The position numbers and the translations under genes were made by a program. Shown here one piece after another: positions 1-6,603 of a stretch of DNA of 7,052 nucleotides. The notes under the pieces are model-generated. The model did not search any database, had not been told where the DNA came from, and was given only the letters and a program-made list of their open reading frames with translations. The stretch's first letter is position 1. Every line of letters starts with the position of its first letter. The stretch is from Actinomycetota bacterium (GTDB lineage Bacteria > Actinomycetota > Thermoleophilia > Gaiellales > Gaiellaceae): the NCBI GenBank assembly GCA_013817555.1, contig JACDCN010000107.1:1-7052 (forward strand), in the 5' to 3' direction.

Positions 1-389
1 GTTCCCGCCCGGCCGTGATAGCCGACCGGGAGATGACGCCAGTTCGGAAGCAGCGGTTCGGCGTCGGGACGAAAGAGGCGACCGAGATTGGTCGCGTGCT
101 CGAGCGACGAGTAGAAGTCGACGTAGTCGGCGACTTCGAAGGGAAGGTGGATCGTCGCGTCCTCGAGCGGAACGACGTCGTGACCTCCCTCGATCAGATC
201 CACCACTCGGCCGAGAGTCTCTTCCCAGGCCGCTCTCCCGAGGGCCAGGAACGCGTTCAGGCTTCGCTCGGAGAACTCTGAGCCTAGGCCACTCGCTGCG
301 AGGTCGAGGACACCGCGGCCAGCTCGAAAGCCGACGCGAGGCTCGTCCCCGCCGAGCGAGAAGACGCCGAACCCGACCGCACCGTTCAC
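1..389 (-). CDS. fahA: Fumarylacetoacetase, N-terminal part (runs off the left edge)
   Basis: This enzyme hydrolyses fumarylacetoacetate to fumarate and acetoacetate, the final step of tyrosine/homogentisate catabolism in the cytoplasm. Translating the minus strand from GTG at 389-387 gives 129 uninterrupted codons to the window edge. The diagnostic stretch contains DYVDFYSS (residues 88-95), EHATN (97-101), PNW (115-117) and LPVGYHGR (120-127). Compared with mouse FAH, the metal ligand D126 corresponds to D91, catalytic H133 to H98, R142 to R107 and Y159 to Y124, all with ungapped spacing. The GTG start overlaps the stop of the upstream gene (GTGA, 386-389), and a GGGAG ribosome-binding site lies 10 bases upstream (minus strand, 404-400), so the start is well supported and translation is probably coupled. 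A full-length family member has roughly 400 or more residues, so about two-thirds is missing because of the window edge, not because of mutation. Confidence 0.93.
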   Translation of the reverse strand, partial: MNGAVGFGVFSLGGDEPRVGFRAGRGVLDLAASGLGSEFSERSLNAFLALGRAAWEETLGRVVDLIEGGHDVVPLEDATIHLPFEVADYVDFYSSLEHATNLGRLFRPDAEPLLPNWRHLPVGYHGRAG

Positions 390-1147
390 AGCGGTAGAAC
401 TCCCAATGCTTCCAGCTCTCCGACCGGTTCGAAGAAACTGCAGCTTCCGATCGAGTGCAGCCGCTCGTGACGAGCTCGAACGAGCTCAGCCGAGCGCGCA
501 TGCCGTCCTCGCCATGAGAAACCGCCGGAGTCGATGCCGAATGCCTCCGGATCGGACTCGGCTAGCGCATCTTCCTGGTCTCCGAACACGACTGCGGCCA
601 GCAGGTTGAGAAAGCCGTGCTCGCCGTCGCTCCGCAGACCGTGATGGAGGCCGGCGGTCGCCTTGAAGACGAGGTCGCGTTCTGCGCACGCACGAAGGAA
701 GCTCGCGAGCTGCTCGACGTTCGGAACGGACGCGCCGCCGCACCGCACCTTCGCGCGCAGGCGGAGTGAGGCGAGCTGGTCGAGCCGGTCGTCGAGGGCG
801 TCGTCGGGCGGAACCTCGACATACACCTCGGGAGCGAGACCGGCCAGCGCAGCGAGACCAGCTCCGGCCGCGGTCTCGACCGCCTCGACCTTCAGGTCTG
901 GCTTCAACCGGACCCCAGCCTCAGAATTGTCGAGCACCACGCTGACGCCCCGCCCCACGTCGGGTAACTCGGAGAGCCGAGAGGCGGGGCAGACGAACCG
1001 CGCGAGCATGAAGGACGCTGGGTGCGCACGCGCGCGACTGTCTTCCTCGACCGCCTCGGGCAGAGTCAGCGACGCCGGCGGGAAAAGCGGCGCGTGGTCG
1101 ATCAGCCGCGAGAGCAGCGCAACGCGTGCGTCGTCCGTCGATTCCAC
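386..1147 (-). CDS. Uncharacterised 253-residue protein, translationally coupled to fumarylacetoacetase
   Basis: I do not recognise a named function. The protein is soluble, with no signal peptide or membrane segment. Conserved-looking blocks are LFPPA (21-25), EVYVEVPPDD (107-116), RAKVRCGG (131-138), LVFKATAGLHH (159-169), GFLNLL (178-183) and SIGSCSFFEPVG (232-243). Hydrophobic strands alternate with charged helices (GVSVVLD, EVYVEVP, AKVRCGG, LVFKATAG), which suggests an alpha/beta barrel, but this is inference from pattern only. I recall similar actinobacterial proteins with an N-terminal 'LFPPA' block and a 'FKATAGLHH' block, all annotated as hypothetical. The gene starts with GTG at 1147-1145 and has no clear ribosome-binding site, so the start is less certain than the frame. 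Its TGA overlaps the GTG of fumarylacetoacetase by 4 bases, so the two are very probably one transcript, and a role in aromatic amino acid or homogentisate breakdown is plausible. Confidence 0.82.
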   Translation of the reverse strand: MESTDDARVALLSRLIDHAPLFPPASLTLPEAVEEDSRARAHPASFMLARFVCPASRLSELPDVGRGVSVVLDNSEAGVRLKPDLKVEAVETAAGAGLAALAGLAPEVYVEVPPDDALDDRLDQLASLRLRAKVRCGGASVPNVEQLASFLRACAERDLVFKATAGLHHGLRSDGEHGFLNLLAAVVFGDQEDALAESDPEAFGIDSGGFSWRGRHARSAELVRARHERLHSIGSCSFFEPVGELEALGVLPL

Positions 1148-1221
1148 GAACGCAGATGTTCGCAGAGCGGGCGCTCAAGGCGACTCCGTGGCGTTCCGAT
1201 GAGGTCAACGAGACACTTCGT
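1148..1221. promoter_or_regulatory. Divergent intergenic region between the unknown/fumarylacetoacetase operon and the GGDEF/HD-GYP gene
   Basis: These 74 bases separate two divergently transcribed genes and should carry at least one promoter for each, although either promoter could extend into coding sequence. I see no convincing -35/-10 pair in either direction. The only structured element is the inverted repeat CGAAC-N6-GTTCG at 1147-1162, which abuts the GTG of the minus-strand gene. Overlapping it, CGCAGA occurs twice with a 10-base period (1151-1156 and 1161-1166). The 6-base spacer does not fit the N4 spacing of the Gram-positive LexA box. The regulatory role is inferred from position alone. 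Confidence 0.35.
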
Positions 1222-3885
1222 ATGTCCGACCCTGCGCCCAAGAGCGTCGAGTCTGCGGGTCGCCCGCAGATGAGCCTCGTCTCGCCCGGCTCCGCCGAGC
1301 CGTACCGCCGCCTGGCCGAGATCTTCCACGACGTTCTCTCCGAGGAGAACCCGACCGCGCTTCTCGCCCGCATCGCGGACACGCTCGCCGAGCTCATCCC
1401 CTACGAGGACGTGCACATCTACGAGGCGGACGAGGTGAAGCGGATCTTGATTCCGGTTCTCGCCCGCAGCCAGTGGGCTGACCAGGTGATGAGCGAGACG
1501 TTCTCCTTCGGAGAGGGGATCACCGGCTGGGCGGTCGTGAATCGGGAGCCGGTTCTCGCGAACAAGGCACATCTCGATCCACGCGTGCGCTTCGTCCCAG
1601 GCACTCCGGTCGACCCGGAGGCCCTGATCGCGGTGCCGCTGATCGCCCGCGGGCGTTTGAAGGGGACGCTCAACATCTATCGCGTCGGCGAGCACGCCGA
1701 GTTCACCGCCGAGGAGTTCCACCTGGCCACTCGCTTTGGCGACGCGGCGGCGCTCGCGATCGACAACGCGCACATCCGCTCTCGCCTCGAGCATCAGGCC
1801 TCGACGGACGCGCTCACGGGCCTTTACAACCACAGAACGTTCCACGACCGGCTCCGGCAGGAGGTCATGCGCGCCTCCGCGGAGCACGACACTGTCGCCC
1901 TTGTGATGTTCGATCTGGACGATTTCAAAAAGGTCAACGACGTCTACGGCCACGGGGTCGGCGACCAGCTCCTGCTCCAGGTCGCCGACGTACTTCGGGC
2001 CTCGGTTCGAGCATCCGACGTCGTATGCCGAATCGGCGGAGAAGAGTTCGCGATCATCCTCCCAACCGCCGATCTGCGGCACTCGATCGCGCTCGCCGAG
2101 CGCGTCGGAACGGAGCTCGGCAAGCTCGAGGTCGAAGCCGCAGGGGGGCTCACCGTCTCCACTGGCGTCGCGGTCGGCCCCTTGCACGCGGCCAACCCTC
2201 GCGAGCTCGTCGCGTGCTCGGAGGCGGCGATGATGACGGCGAAAGCGCGCGGCAAGGGGCTCATCGTGCCCTACGACGAGAGCACCCTCGAGCGCCCGTC
2301 CGGCGAGCGCGCGCGAAGGGCGGACGTCCGCTCGATTGCGCATATGAAAATGCTTCAGAGTCTCTCGGGAAAGCTCTCGCGGCTGAACGACGTCGCGCGA
2401 ATCGGACTCACGATCGCGGACGAGCTACGGCTCCTGATCGACTACCACAACTGTCGCGTCTTCCTCCGTGACGGCGACGATCTGATGCCAATCGCCTTTC
2501 GCGGGGATCTAACGGCGGCCGAACCGGGGGCACCGGTAAAGCTCTCGCCGACGAAGATCGGGCGGGGTGTCACAGGGCGGGTGGCAGCGACGGGCAAGCC
2601 TCTTCTCATCCACGATGCTCGCCGGTCCGAGTTCGGTGAGCAGATCGCGGGAACGGCGGAGATCGAGGAGTCGCTTCTGGCCGTTCCGCTTTCGTTCGGG
2701 TCGCGCGTGATCGGCGTGATCGTGATCTCGAAGCTCGGCGTGAACCAGTTCGACGAAGACGATCTGCGTGCCCTCGAGGTTCTGGCCGGGCACACTTCGG
2801 TCGCGCTCGAGAACGCCCGACTCTACGAGGCCCAGCGGCGTGAGGCCGAGAGCGCGACAGCACTCCTCGAATTCGCACGAGACGTCGCCACGGCAGAAGG
2901 CATCGCCGAGGTGGCGGAACGCGTCGTAATCGGGTCGGCGCGAATCCTCTCGAGCCCGAGCGCGTCACTCTGGCTTCAGGATCCAATGAGCGGTGACCTT
3001 GCCCGTCTCGCGGCATACGACAACGTGGCGCGCAGGGACGAGCATGAGGTCGTCGCAATCCCGGCCAAGCATCTCGGACCCTGGCTCGGCCGCACCGAGC
3101 CGTACTTCATAGAGGCGGCTGACTACGCGGCTATCGCGGCGCCACCCGAGCACCTCGACGGCCGCTTCGCTGTTGCGCCCTTGATGGTGGAGGGGCGTTG
3201 GGGCGTCATCGCCGCGGCAATCCCCCCCGAGAGCATGTTCGCCGACCGAGAGCTCGAGCTCCTCGGCGGCCTCGCGCAGCAGACGAAGCTCGCGCTGCAG
3301 AGCGCTGGGAGCTACGAGTCCCTCGAGCAGACGTTCGTCACCACCGTCGAGGCGCTCGCGAACGCCCTCGAGGCCAACGACGAGTACACGTCCACGCATG
3401 CCCGCTGGATCACCGACCTCGCGCTCAAGGTGGGGATGGAGCTCGGCCTCGAGCAGAAGGAGCTGAAGTGGCTCGAGCTGGGCGCCCTCTTCCACGACAT
3501 CGGCAAGATCGGTATCCCCTCCGCGATCCTCTTGAAGCCGGGACCGCTCACGCCAGAGGAACGCGCGGTGGTGGAGACCCATCCGCTGCTCGGCGAGCGC
3601 ATCCTCGAGCCGATTGCGCAGCTCGCGGAGGTGCGTCGCATCGTTCGCAGTTGCCATGAGCGCTTCGACGGGGAGGGATATCCGGACAAGCTCGCGGGCG
3701 ACGCGATCCCGATCGAGTCGAGGATCATCTTCGTTTGCGACGCGTTTCACGCCATGACGACCGACCGACCGTATCGGAGTTCGCTTGGCGAGGAAGTCGC
3801 GCGTGCTCGGCTCCTGGAAGGGGCGGGATCGCAGTTCGATCCGCTCGTCGTCGAGACCTGCCTGCGCGTCCTCGACGAGGAGTAG
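1222..3885 (+). CDS. GAF-GGDEF-GAF-GAF-HD-GYP cyclic-di-GMP signalling protein
   Basis: This 887-residue cytoplasmic protein should both make and degrade cyclic-di-GMP (or another cyclic dinucleotide) under control of small-molecule or redox sensing. Approximate domain order: GAF 30-190; GGDEF 195-360; GAF 370-535; GAF 543-700; HD-GYP 706-887. The cyclase domain has DLDDF from D231, an intact GGEEF active site (272-276), and RASD (263-266) five residues before it, matching the RxxD inhibitory site. The hydrolase domain has H726, HDIGK (758-762), H787, CHERFDGEGYP (811-821) and D840. The usual HHE is therefore CHE, with Cys811 in a metal-ligand position. There are no membrane segments. The reading frame is open back to GTG 1126 and ATG 1156, but those would enter the divergent gene or its upstream region. 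ATG 1222 (MSDPAP) is chosen because the preceding residues look non-conserved and a weak GAGA lies 8 bases upstream; ATG 1270 is an alternative. The gene has no same-strand neighbour. Confidence 0.93.
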   Translation: MSDPAPKSVESAGRPQMSLVSPGSAEPYRRLAEIFHDVLSEENPTALLARIADTLAELIPYEDVHIYEADEVKRILIPVLARSQWADQVMSETFSFGEGITGWAVVNREPVLANKAHLDPRVRFVPGTPVDPEALIAVPLIARGRLKGTLNIYRVGEHAEFTAEEFHLATRFGDAAALAIDNAHIRSRLEHQASTDALTGLYNHRTFHDRLRQEVMRASAEHDTVALVMFDLDDFKKVNDVYGHGVGDQLLLQVADVLRASVRASDVVCRIGGEEFAIILPTADLRHSIALAERVGTELGKLEVEAAGGLTVSTGVAVGPLHAANPRELVACSEAAMMTAKARGKGLIVPYDESTLERPSGERARRADVRSIAHMKMLQSLSGKLSRLNDVARIGLTIADELRLLIDYHNCRVFLRDGDDLMPIAFRGDLTAAEPGAPVKLSPTKIGRGVTGRVAATGKPLLIHDARRSEFGEQIAGTAEIEESLLAVPLSFGSRVIGVIVISKLGVNQFDEDDLRALEVLAGHTSVALENARLYEAQRREAESATALLEFARDVATAEGIAEVAERVVIGSARILSSPSASLWLQDPMSGDLARLAAYDNVARRDEHEVVAIPAKHLGPWLGRTEPYFIEAADYAAIAAPPEHLDGRFAVAPLMVEGRWGVIAAAIPPESMFADRELELLGGLAQQTKLALQSAGSYESLEQTFVTTVEALANALEANDEYTSTHARWITDLALKVGMELGLEQKELKWLELGALFHDIGKIGIPSAILLKPGPLTPEERAVVETHPLLGERILEPIAQLAEVRRIVRSCHERFDGEGYPDKLAGDAIPIESRIIFVCDAFHAMTTDRPYRSSLGEEVARARLLEGAGSQFDPLVVETCLRVLDEE

Positions 3886-4656
3886 TTACGCGCCGGCGGC
3901 TTCGGCCTTGCGCAGCCCGAGGAACGCCCACGTCCAGAACGCGATGCCCATCCCGATCGCTAGCCCGAACGCCGCGAGGGCGTGCGGCGGGTCTCCGGCG
4001 AGGAAGCCGCGCCCGGTTTCGAGGATGTACGTCAGCGGGTTCAGCGACGCCACGCTCTCGATCCAGCCCTCCAGAAGCTCGAGCGGCACGTACACCGGGG
4101 CGAAGAAGAGCACGAGGAAGACAGGCATCTGCATCAACGGCGCGGCCTGGATCGTGCGAAAGCGAAGCGCCAGCCCTCCCGACCAGAAGAAGCCGCAGAA
4201 GTTGACGAGCATCGCGAGGACGAAGAGCCCGACGAGATCCACAGCGCCTCCGCCGACCTGCATCCCGGCGACGACCGCGACGACGGTTAGCACCGCTGCG
4301 ACGACCAGCCAGCGCAGGAGCGCCGCCAGCGCGTAGCCGAGCACGATCCCGCTGCGGTGCGGTGCAGCGAGCAGGAGACGCTTTCCGAACCCTCCCTCGA
4401 AGTCGCGCGCGACACCAAATCCCGTGAACACACCGCTGAAGGCCGCCGACTGGAGCAGGACGAAGACGAACTGAAAGGCGGTGTACCCCGGCGGGAAGTC
4501 GAAGCCCGGGATCTCGCGGAGCTGGGAGAGGCCGCCGGCAAAGGCCGTGAAGAAGAAGAGCGGGAACATCAGCGTCGGCAGAAAGATCTGCGGGTTCAAA
4601 ATTGCGTTCTTCAACGTTCGCCAAGCGACTCCGGAGATGACGTCCCAACGCCTCAT
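3886..4656 (-). CDS. ABC-2 type transporter permease (second permease, DrrB/DrrC-like)
   Basis: This 256-residue inner-membrane protein is one half of the membrane channel of a DrrA-type exporter, presumably pairing with the permease encoded just upstream. Six hydrophobic segments are visible at about 25-43, 58-80, 106-133, 139-163, 175-192 and 226-248. Family marks are ARDFEGGFGKRLLLAAP (83-99), the cytoplasmic loop after segment 2, and SLNPLTYILETGRGFL (204-219) before segment 6. The start is ATG at 4656-4654 (MRRWDV), overlapping the TGA of the upstream permease by 4 bases (ATGA). A longer frame extends to 4836, but that 60-residue extension is rich in Arg, Asp and His, lies inside the upstream permease gene and is rejected. 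A weak GGATG ribosome-binding site lies upstream. The stop codon directly abuts the stop of the convergent GGDEF/HD-GYP gene with no spacer. The substrate cannot be read from sequence; drugs, lipids and polyketides are usual for the family. Confidence 0.92.
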   Translation of the reverse strand: MRRWDVISGVAWRTLKNAILNPQIFLPTLMFPLFFFTAFAGGLSQLREIPGFDFPPGYTAFQFVFVLLQSAAFSGVFTGFGVARDFEGGFGKRLLLAAPHRSGIVLGYALAALLRWLVVAAVLTVVAVVAGMQVGGGAVDLVGLFVLAMLVNFCGFFWSGGLALRFRTIQAAPLMQMPVFLVLFFAPVYVPLELLEGWIESVASLNPLTYILETGRGFLAGDPPHALAAFGLAIGMGIAFWTWAFLGLRKAEAAGA

Positions 4657-5429
4657 GTACGCGTCATCCGCGTGCGGAGGGCGCTCGAGGCGAGCATGAT
4701 CGAGATGACGCCGATCACGATCGTGAAACCGAACCCGAGCGCGAGCGCCTGCCCGTTCCAACCCTCGATGATGAGGCTGCGGACGGCCTCGATCATGTAC
4801 GAGACCGGGTTCAGGGTCGCCGCCGTCTGGAACCACTCGACGTCGATCAAGTCGCGCGGGGTGTTCATCGAGGAGATGAACAGGAAGACGAACAGCACCG
4901 GGAACATCGCCTGGATGCTCTCGCCCGAGCCCAGCCTCAAGGCGAGCCAGGCCCCGAGGGCGCCGAAGGAGAGGGAGACGACCGCCGCGTAGAAGAGGAG
5001 AAGCGCGATCCCGGCAGGCCCCGACTCGAAGTCGACGCCCGAGGCGATCCCGACCGCGAGGTAGAAGACGGCCTGAACGACGCCGAGGACGACGATCCCG
5101 GAGAGCTGACCGACGAGCAGCGCCCAGTCTCGAAGCGCGGTCAGGGCGAGCCGGTTGATGAAGCCGGTCTGGACGTCTCGAGCCAGGTCGGTTCCCGCGT
5201 TCATCGTCGAGAAGAGCGCGCCCTGGATGAACGGAACCGCGAGCGCGAATGCGAGAAAGGAGTCGGTCGGGAAGCCGGGCAGCTCAGTCGACGCCTGGAG
5301 ACCAGCGGCGTTGACAGTCATGAGCGCGACGGGGAAGACGAGCGGTGGAATGACGCTCGCCGGCTGGCGCGCGGTCCGAACGATGGAGCGCCGCGCGATC
5401 GCGCCGACCTGCGGCCAGGAGCTGCTCAT
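4653..5429 (-). CDS. ABC-2 type transporter permease (first permease, DrrB/DrrC-like)
   Basis: This 258-residue inner-membrane permease is the probable heterodimer partner of the overlapping downstream permease and is energised by the DrrA-like ATPase encoded upstream. Hydrophobic segments lie at about 26-44, 56-76, 103-131, 139-164, 172-188 and 228-251, the usual six of the ABC-2 family. Typical motifs are DLARDVQTGFINRLALTALR (81-100) after segment 2 and TLNPVSYMIEAVRSLI (205-220) before segment 6. The two permeases share these landmarks but are clearly diverged, so they look like an old duplication rather than a recent repeat. The start is ATG at 5429-5427 (MSSSWP), with no strong ribosome-binding site. 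A 175-base gap with a large palindromic repeat separates it from the ATPase stop, so unlike its downstream partner it is not translationally coupled to the gene before it. Confidence 0.92.
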   Translation of the reverse strand: MSSSWPQVGAIARRSIVRTARQPASVIPPLVFPVALMTVNAAGLQASTELPGFPTDSFLAFALAVPFIQGALFSTMNAGTDLARDVQTGFINRLALTALRDWALLVGQLSGIVVLGVVQAVFYLAVGIASGVDFESGPAGIALLLFYAAVVSLSFGALGAWLALRLGSGESIQAMFPVLFVFLFISSMNTPRDLIDVEWFQTAATLNPVSYMIEAVRSLIIEGWNGQALALGFGFTIVIGVISIMLASSALRTRMTRT

Positions 5430-5449
5430 GACTCGCGCCGTGGATGATT

Positions 5450-5464
5450 GTCACCGCAGGTGAC
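5450..5464. repeat. Small perfect inverted repeat GTCACC-GCA-GGTGAC upstream of the first permease
   Basis: Two 6-base arms are separated by three bases, 20 bases before the ATG of the first permease. In the minus-strand transcript this would form a short 5'-leader hairpin; in DNA it could be an operator. It does not cover a recognisable ribosome-binding site. The structure is directly visible, but any function is inferred and chance is possible in such G+C-rich DNA. Confidence 0.35.
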
Positions 5465-5520
5465 TGTCGCCCTGCTTTCGACTCCAATAGATCGGCCCAC
5501 GACAGAGCCGGCGCCGTTTC

Positions 5521-5590
5521 GTAGGGGCGAGGCTTGCCTCGCCCTCGTTCGTCGGCGGAGCATGGAGGGCGAGGCGAGCCTCGCCCCTAC
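5521..5590. repeat. REP-like double palindrome (inverted pair) between ATPase and permease genes
   Basis: Two 26-base arms, 5521-5546 and 5565-5590, are inverted copies with one mismatch (T at 5535), separated by 18 bases. Each arm is itself a palindrome: GGGCGAGGC-TT-GCCTCGCCC at 5525-5544 and GGGCGAGGC-GA-GCCTCGCCC at 5567-5586. The outer ends are GTAGG and CCTAC. Head-to-head palindromic units in an intergenic gap are the layout of REP/BIME elements, which are mobilised by REP-associated tyrosine transposases (RAYT, Y1 HuH type). I recall similar 'GTAGGGGCG...CGCCC' repeats being common in intergenic DNA of environmental bacteria. The element lies inside a presumed operon and could act as a strong hairpin that pauses transcription or protects upstream mRNA. 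No U-tract follows on either strand, so it is not a classical intrinsic terminator. Confidence 0.8.
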
Positions 5591-5604
5591 ACCAGCGGCG
5601 AAGG

Positions 5605-6573
5605 TCACCTTGCTTCGGTCTCCTCCGCCGCCCCCTCGAGCGTCCTGCCCGTCTTCGCGAGAAAGACGTCGTCCAGCGACGGCGCGCGCAGCTCGAGATC
5701 GGCGATATCGACGCCATTCGCATCGACGGCGCGCACGATGTCGGTGAGCCCGAGGCCGTCCCGGAGCCGAACTGCGACATCCCGCGTCGTGTCCAGCCGC
5801 TCGCCGAACGGCGCGAGAAACGCCGCGATCTTCTCGCGATCCTGCTCGTCCCGTGGGATCGCATGCACGCTCGGGCGGCCAATCTCGGCCTTGAGCTCGG
5901 CGGGCGTCCCCTCCGCGACGATCTTCCCCTGGTCGATGATTCCGACCCGGTCGGCGAGCACGTCCGCCTCCTCCAGGTACTGCGTCGTGAGGAAGACTGT
6001 CACGCCTTCCTCTCTGCGCAGACGGGCGACCTCCTCCCAGAGCGCCGTCCGGCTCTGCGGGTCGAGACCGGTCGTCGGCTCGTCGAGGAACAGGATTCTC
6101 GGCATGTGGACGAGAGCGAGCGCGAGATCGAGGCGGCGCTTCATCCCACCCGAGTACCCCGACACTTTCCGGTCGGCGGCATCCGCAAGGCCGACGCGGA
6201 TCAGCAACTCGTCCGCTTGAACCTTCCTGCGGTGCTTGCGGACCCCCTGAAGCGTGGCTTGGAGGCGAAGGTGGTCGCGACCGGTGAGCAACGGATCGAG
6301 CGCCGCTTCCTGGAGCGCAACGCCGATCATGGAGCGCACCTTCGGCCCTTCCTTGACCACGTCGTAGCCTCCGACGCGCGCGGTTCCCGCTGTCGGCGGC
6401 AAGAGCGTCGTCAGAACGTGGACGGTGGTCGACTTCCCGGCGCCGTTCGGCCCGAGGAAGCCGTAGATCTCTCCTGGGGCGACGGTGATGTCGATCCCGT
6501 CGACCGCGCGCGGCCCCTTCTTGTACTCGCGAACGAGCCCGTGGACCTCAATCCCATTCGCCCGCTCTTCCAC
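5605..6573 (-). CDS. DrrA-like ABC transporter ATP-binding protein
   Basis: This 322-residue cytoplasmic ATPase powers the exporter formed with the two permeases downstream. Its motifs are complete: Walker A GPNGAGKST (41-49), Q-loop Gln88, signature YSGGM (140-144), Walker B ILFLDEP (160-166), TGLD D-loop (168-171), and the switch position in LTTQYLEEAD (195-204). There Gln198 stands where most ABC ATPases have the H-loop His; Gln is usual in the daunorubicin-resistance DrrA group. The C-terminal 100 residues form the extra domain of that group and end with APSLDDVFLAKTGR (297-310), close to the family's LDEVF-type motif. The start is GTG at 6573-6571; an in-frame TAG four codons earlier leaves no other upstream start. 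A GGAGG sequence (minus strand, 6597-6593) lies 19 bases away, farther than usual. It is separated from the upstream 100-residue gene by 30 bases and from the first permease by 175 bases. Confidence 0.95.
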   Translation of the reverse strand: MEERANGIEVHGLVREYKKGPRAVDGIDITVAPGEIYGFLGPNGAGKSTTVHVLTTLLPPTAGTARVGGYDVVKEGPKVRSMIGVALQEAALDPLLTGRDHLRLQATLQGVRKHRRKVQADELLIRVGLADAADRKVSGYSGGMKRRLDLALALVHMPRILFLDEPTTGLDPQSRTALWEEVARLRREEGVTVFLTTQYLEEADVLADRVGIIDQGKIVAEGTPAELKAEIGRPSVHAIPRDEQDREKIAAFLAPFGERLDTTRDVAVRLRDGLGLTDIVRAVDANGVDIADLELRAPSLDDVFLAKTGRTLEGAAEETEAR

Positions 6574-6603
6574 CGTCCAACACTACCGGTGGCCTCCGAG
6601 AAT

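Noticed and set aside
15..281. Plus-strand open frame of 88 residues at the left edge
   Set aside because: It is antisense to the fumarylacetoacetase frame, which has diagnostic catalytic motifs; codon structure supports the minus strand.
1147..1162. LexA/SOS box
   Set aside because: The Gram-positive LexA consensus has four bases between GAAC and GTTC; here there are six.
1126..1221. Upstream starts (GTG 1126, ATG 1156) for the GGDEF/HD-GYP gene
   Set aside because: GTG 1126 would overlap the divergent gene; the extra 22-32 residues look like translated promoter sequence. Not fully excluded.
1102..2343. Minus-strand open frame of 413 residues
   Set aside because: It lies opposite the GAF and GGDEF domains, is Arg/Asp/Val rich with no recognisable motif, and is a typical G+C-rich antisense shadow.
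2965..3750. Minus-strand open frame of 261 residues
   Set aside because: It lies opposite the third GAF and HD-GYP domains, whose motifs are intact on the plus strand; Arg/Glu/Leu-rich shadow.
3725..4648. Minus-strand open frame of 307 residues over the second permease
   Set aside because: It is an Arg-rich out-of-frame reading of the permease, lacking the hydrophobic segments and ABC-2 motifs of the true frame.
4657..4836. N-terminal extension of the second permease
   Set aside because: The added 60 residues are hydrophilic, lie wholly within the upstream permease gene in another frame, and precede a clean ATG in an ATGA overlap.
5521..5590. Intrinsic terminator or CRISPR-like unit
   Set aside because: No U-tract follows on either strand, and there is just one inverted pair with no regularly spaced direct repeats.
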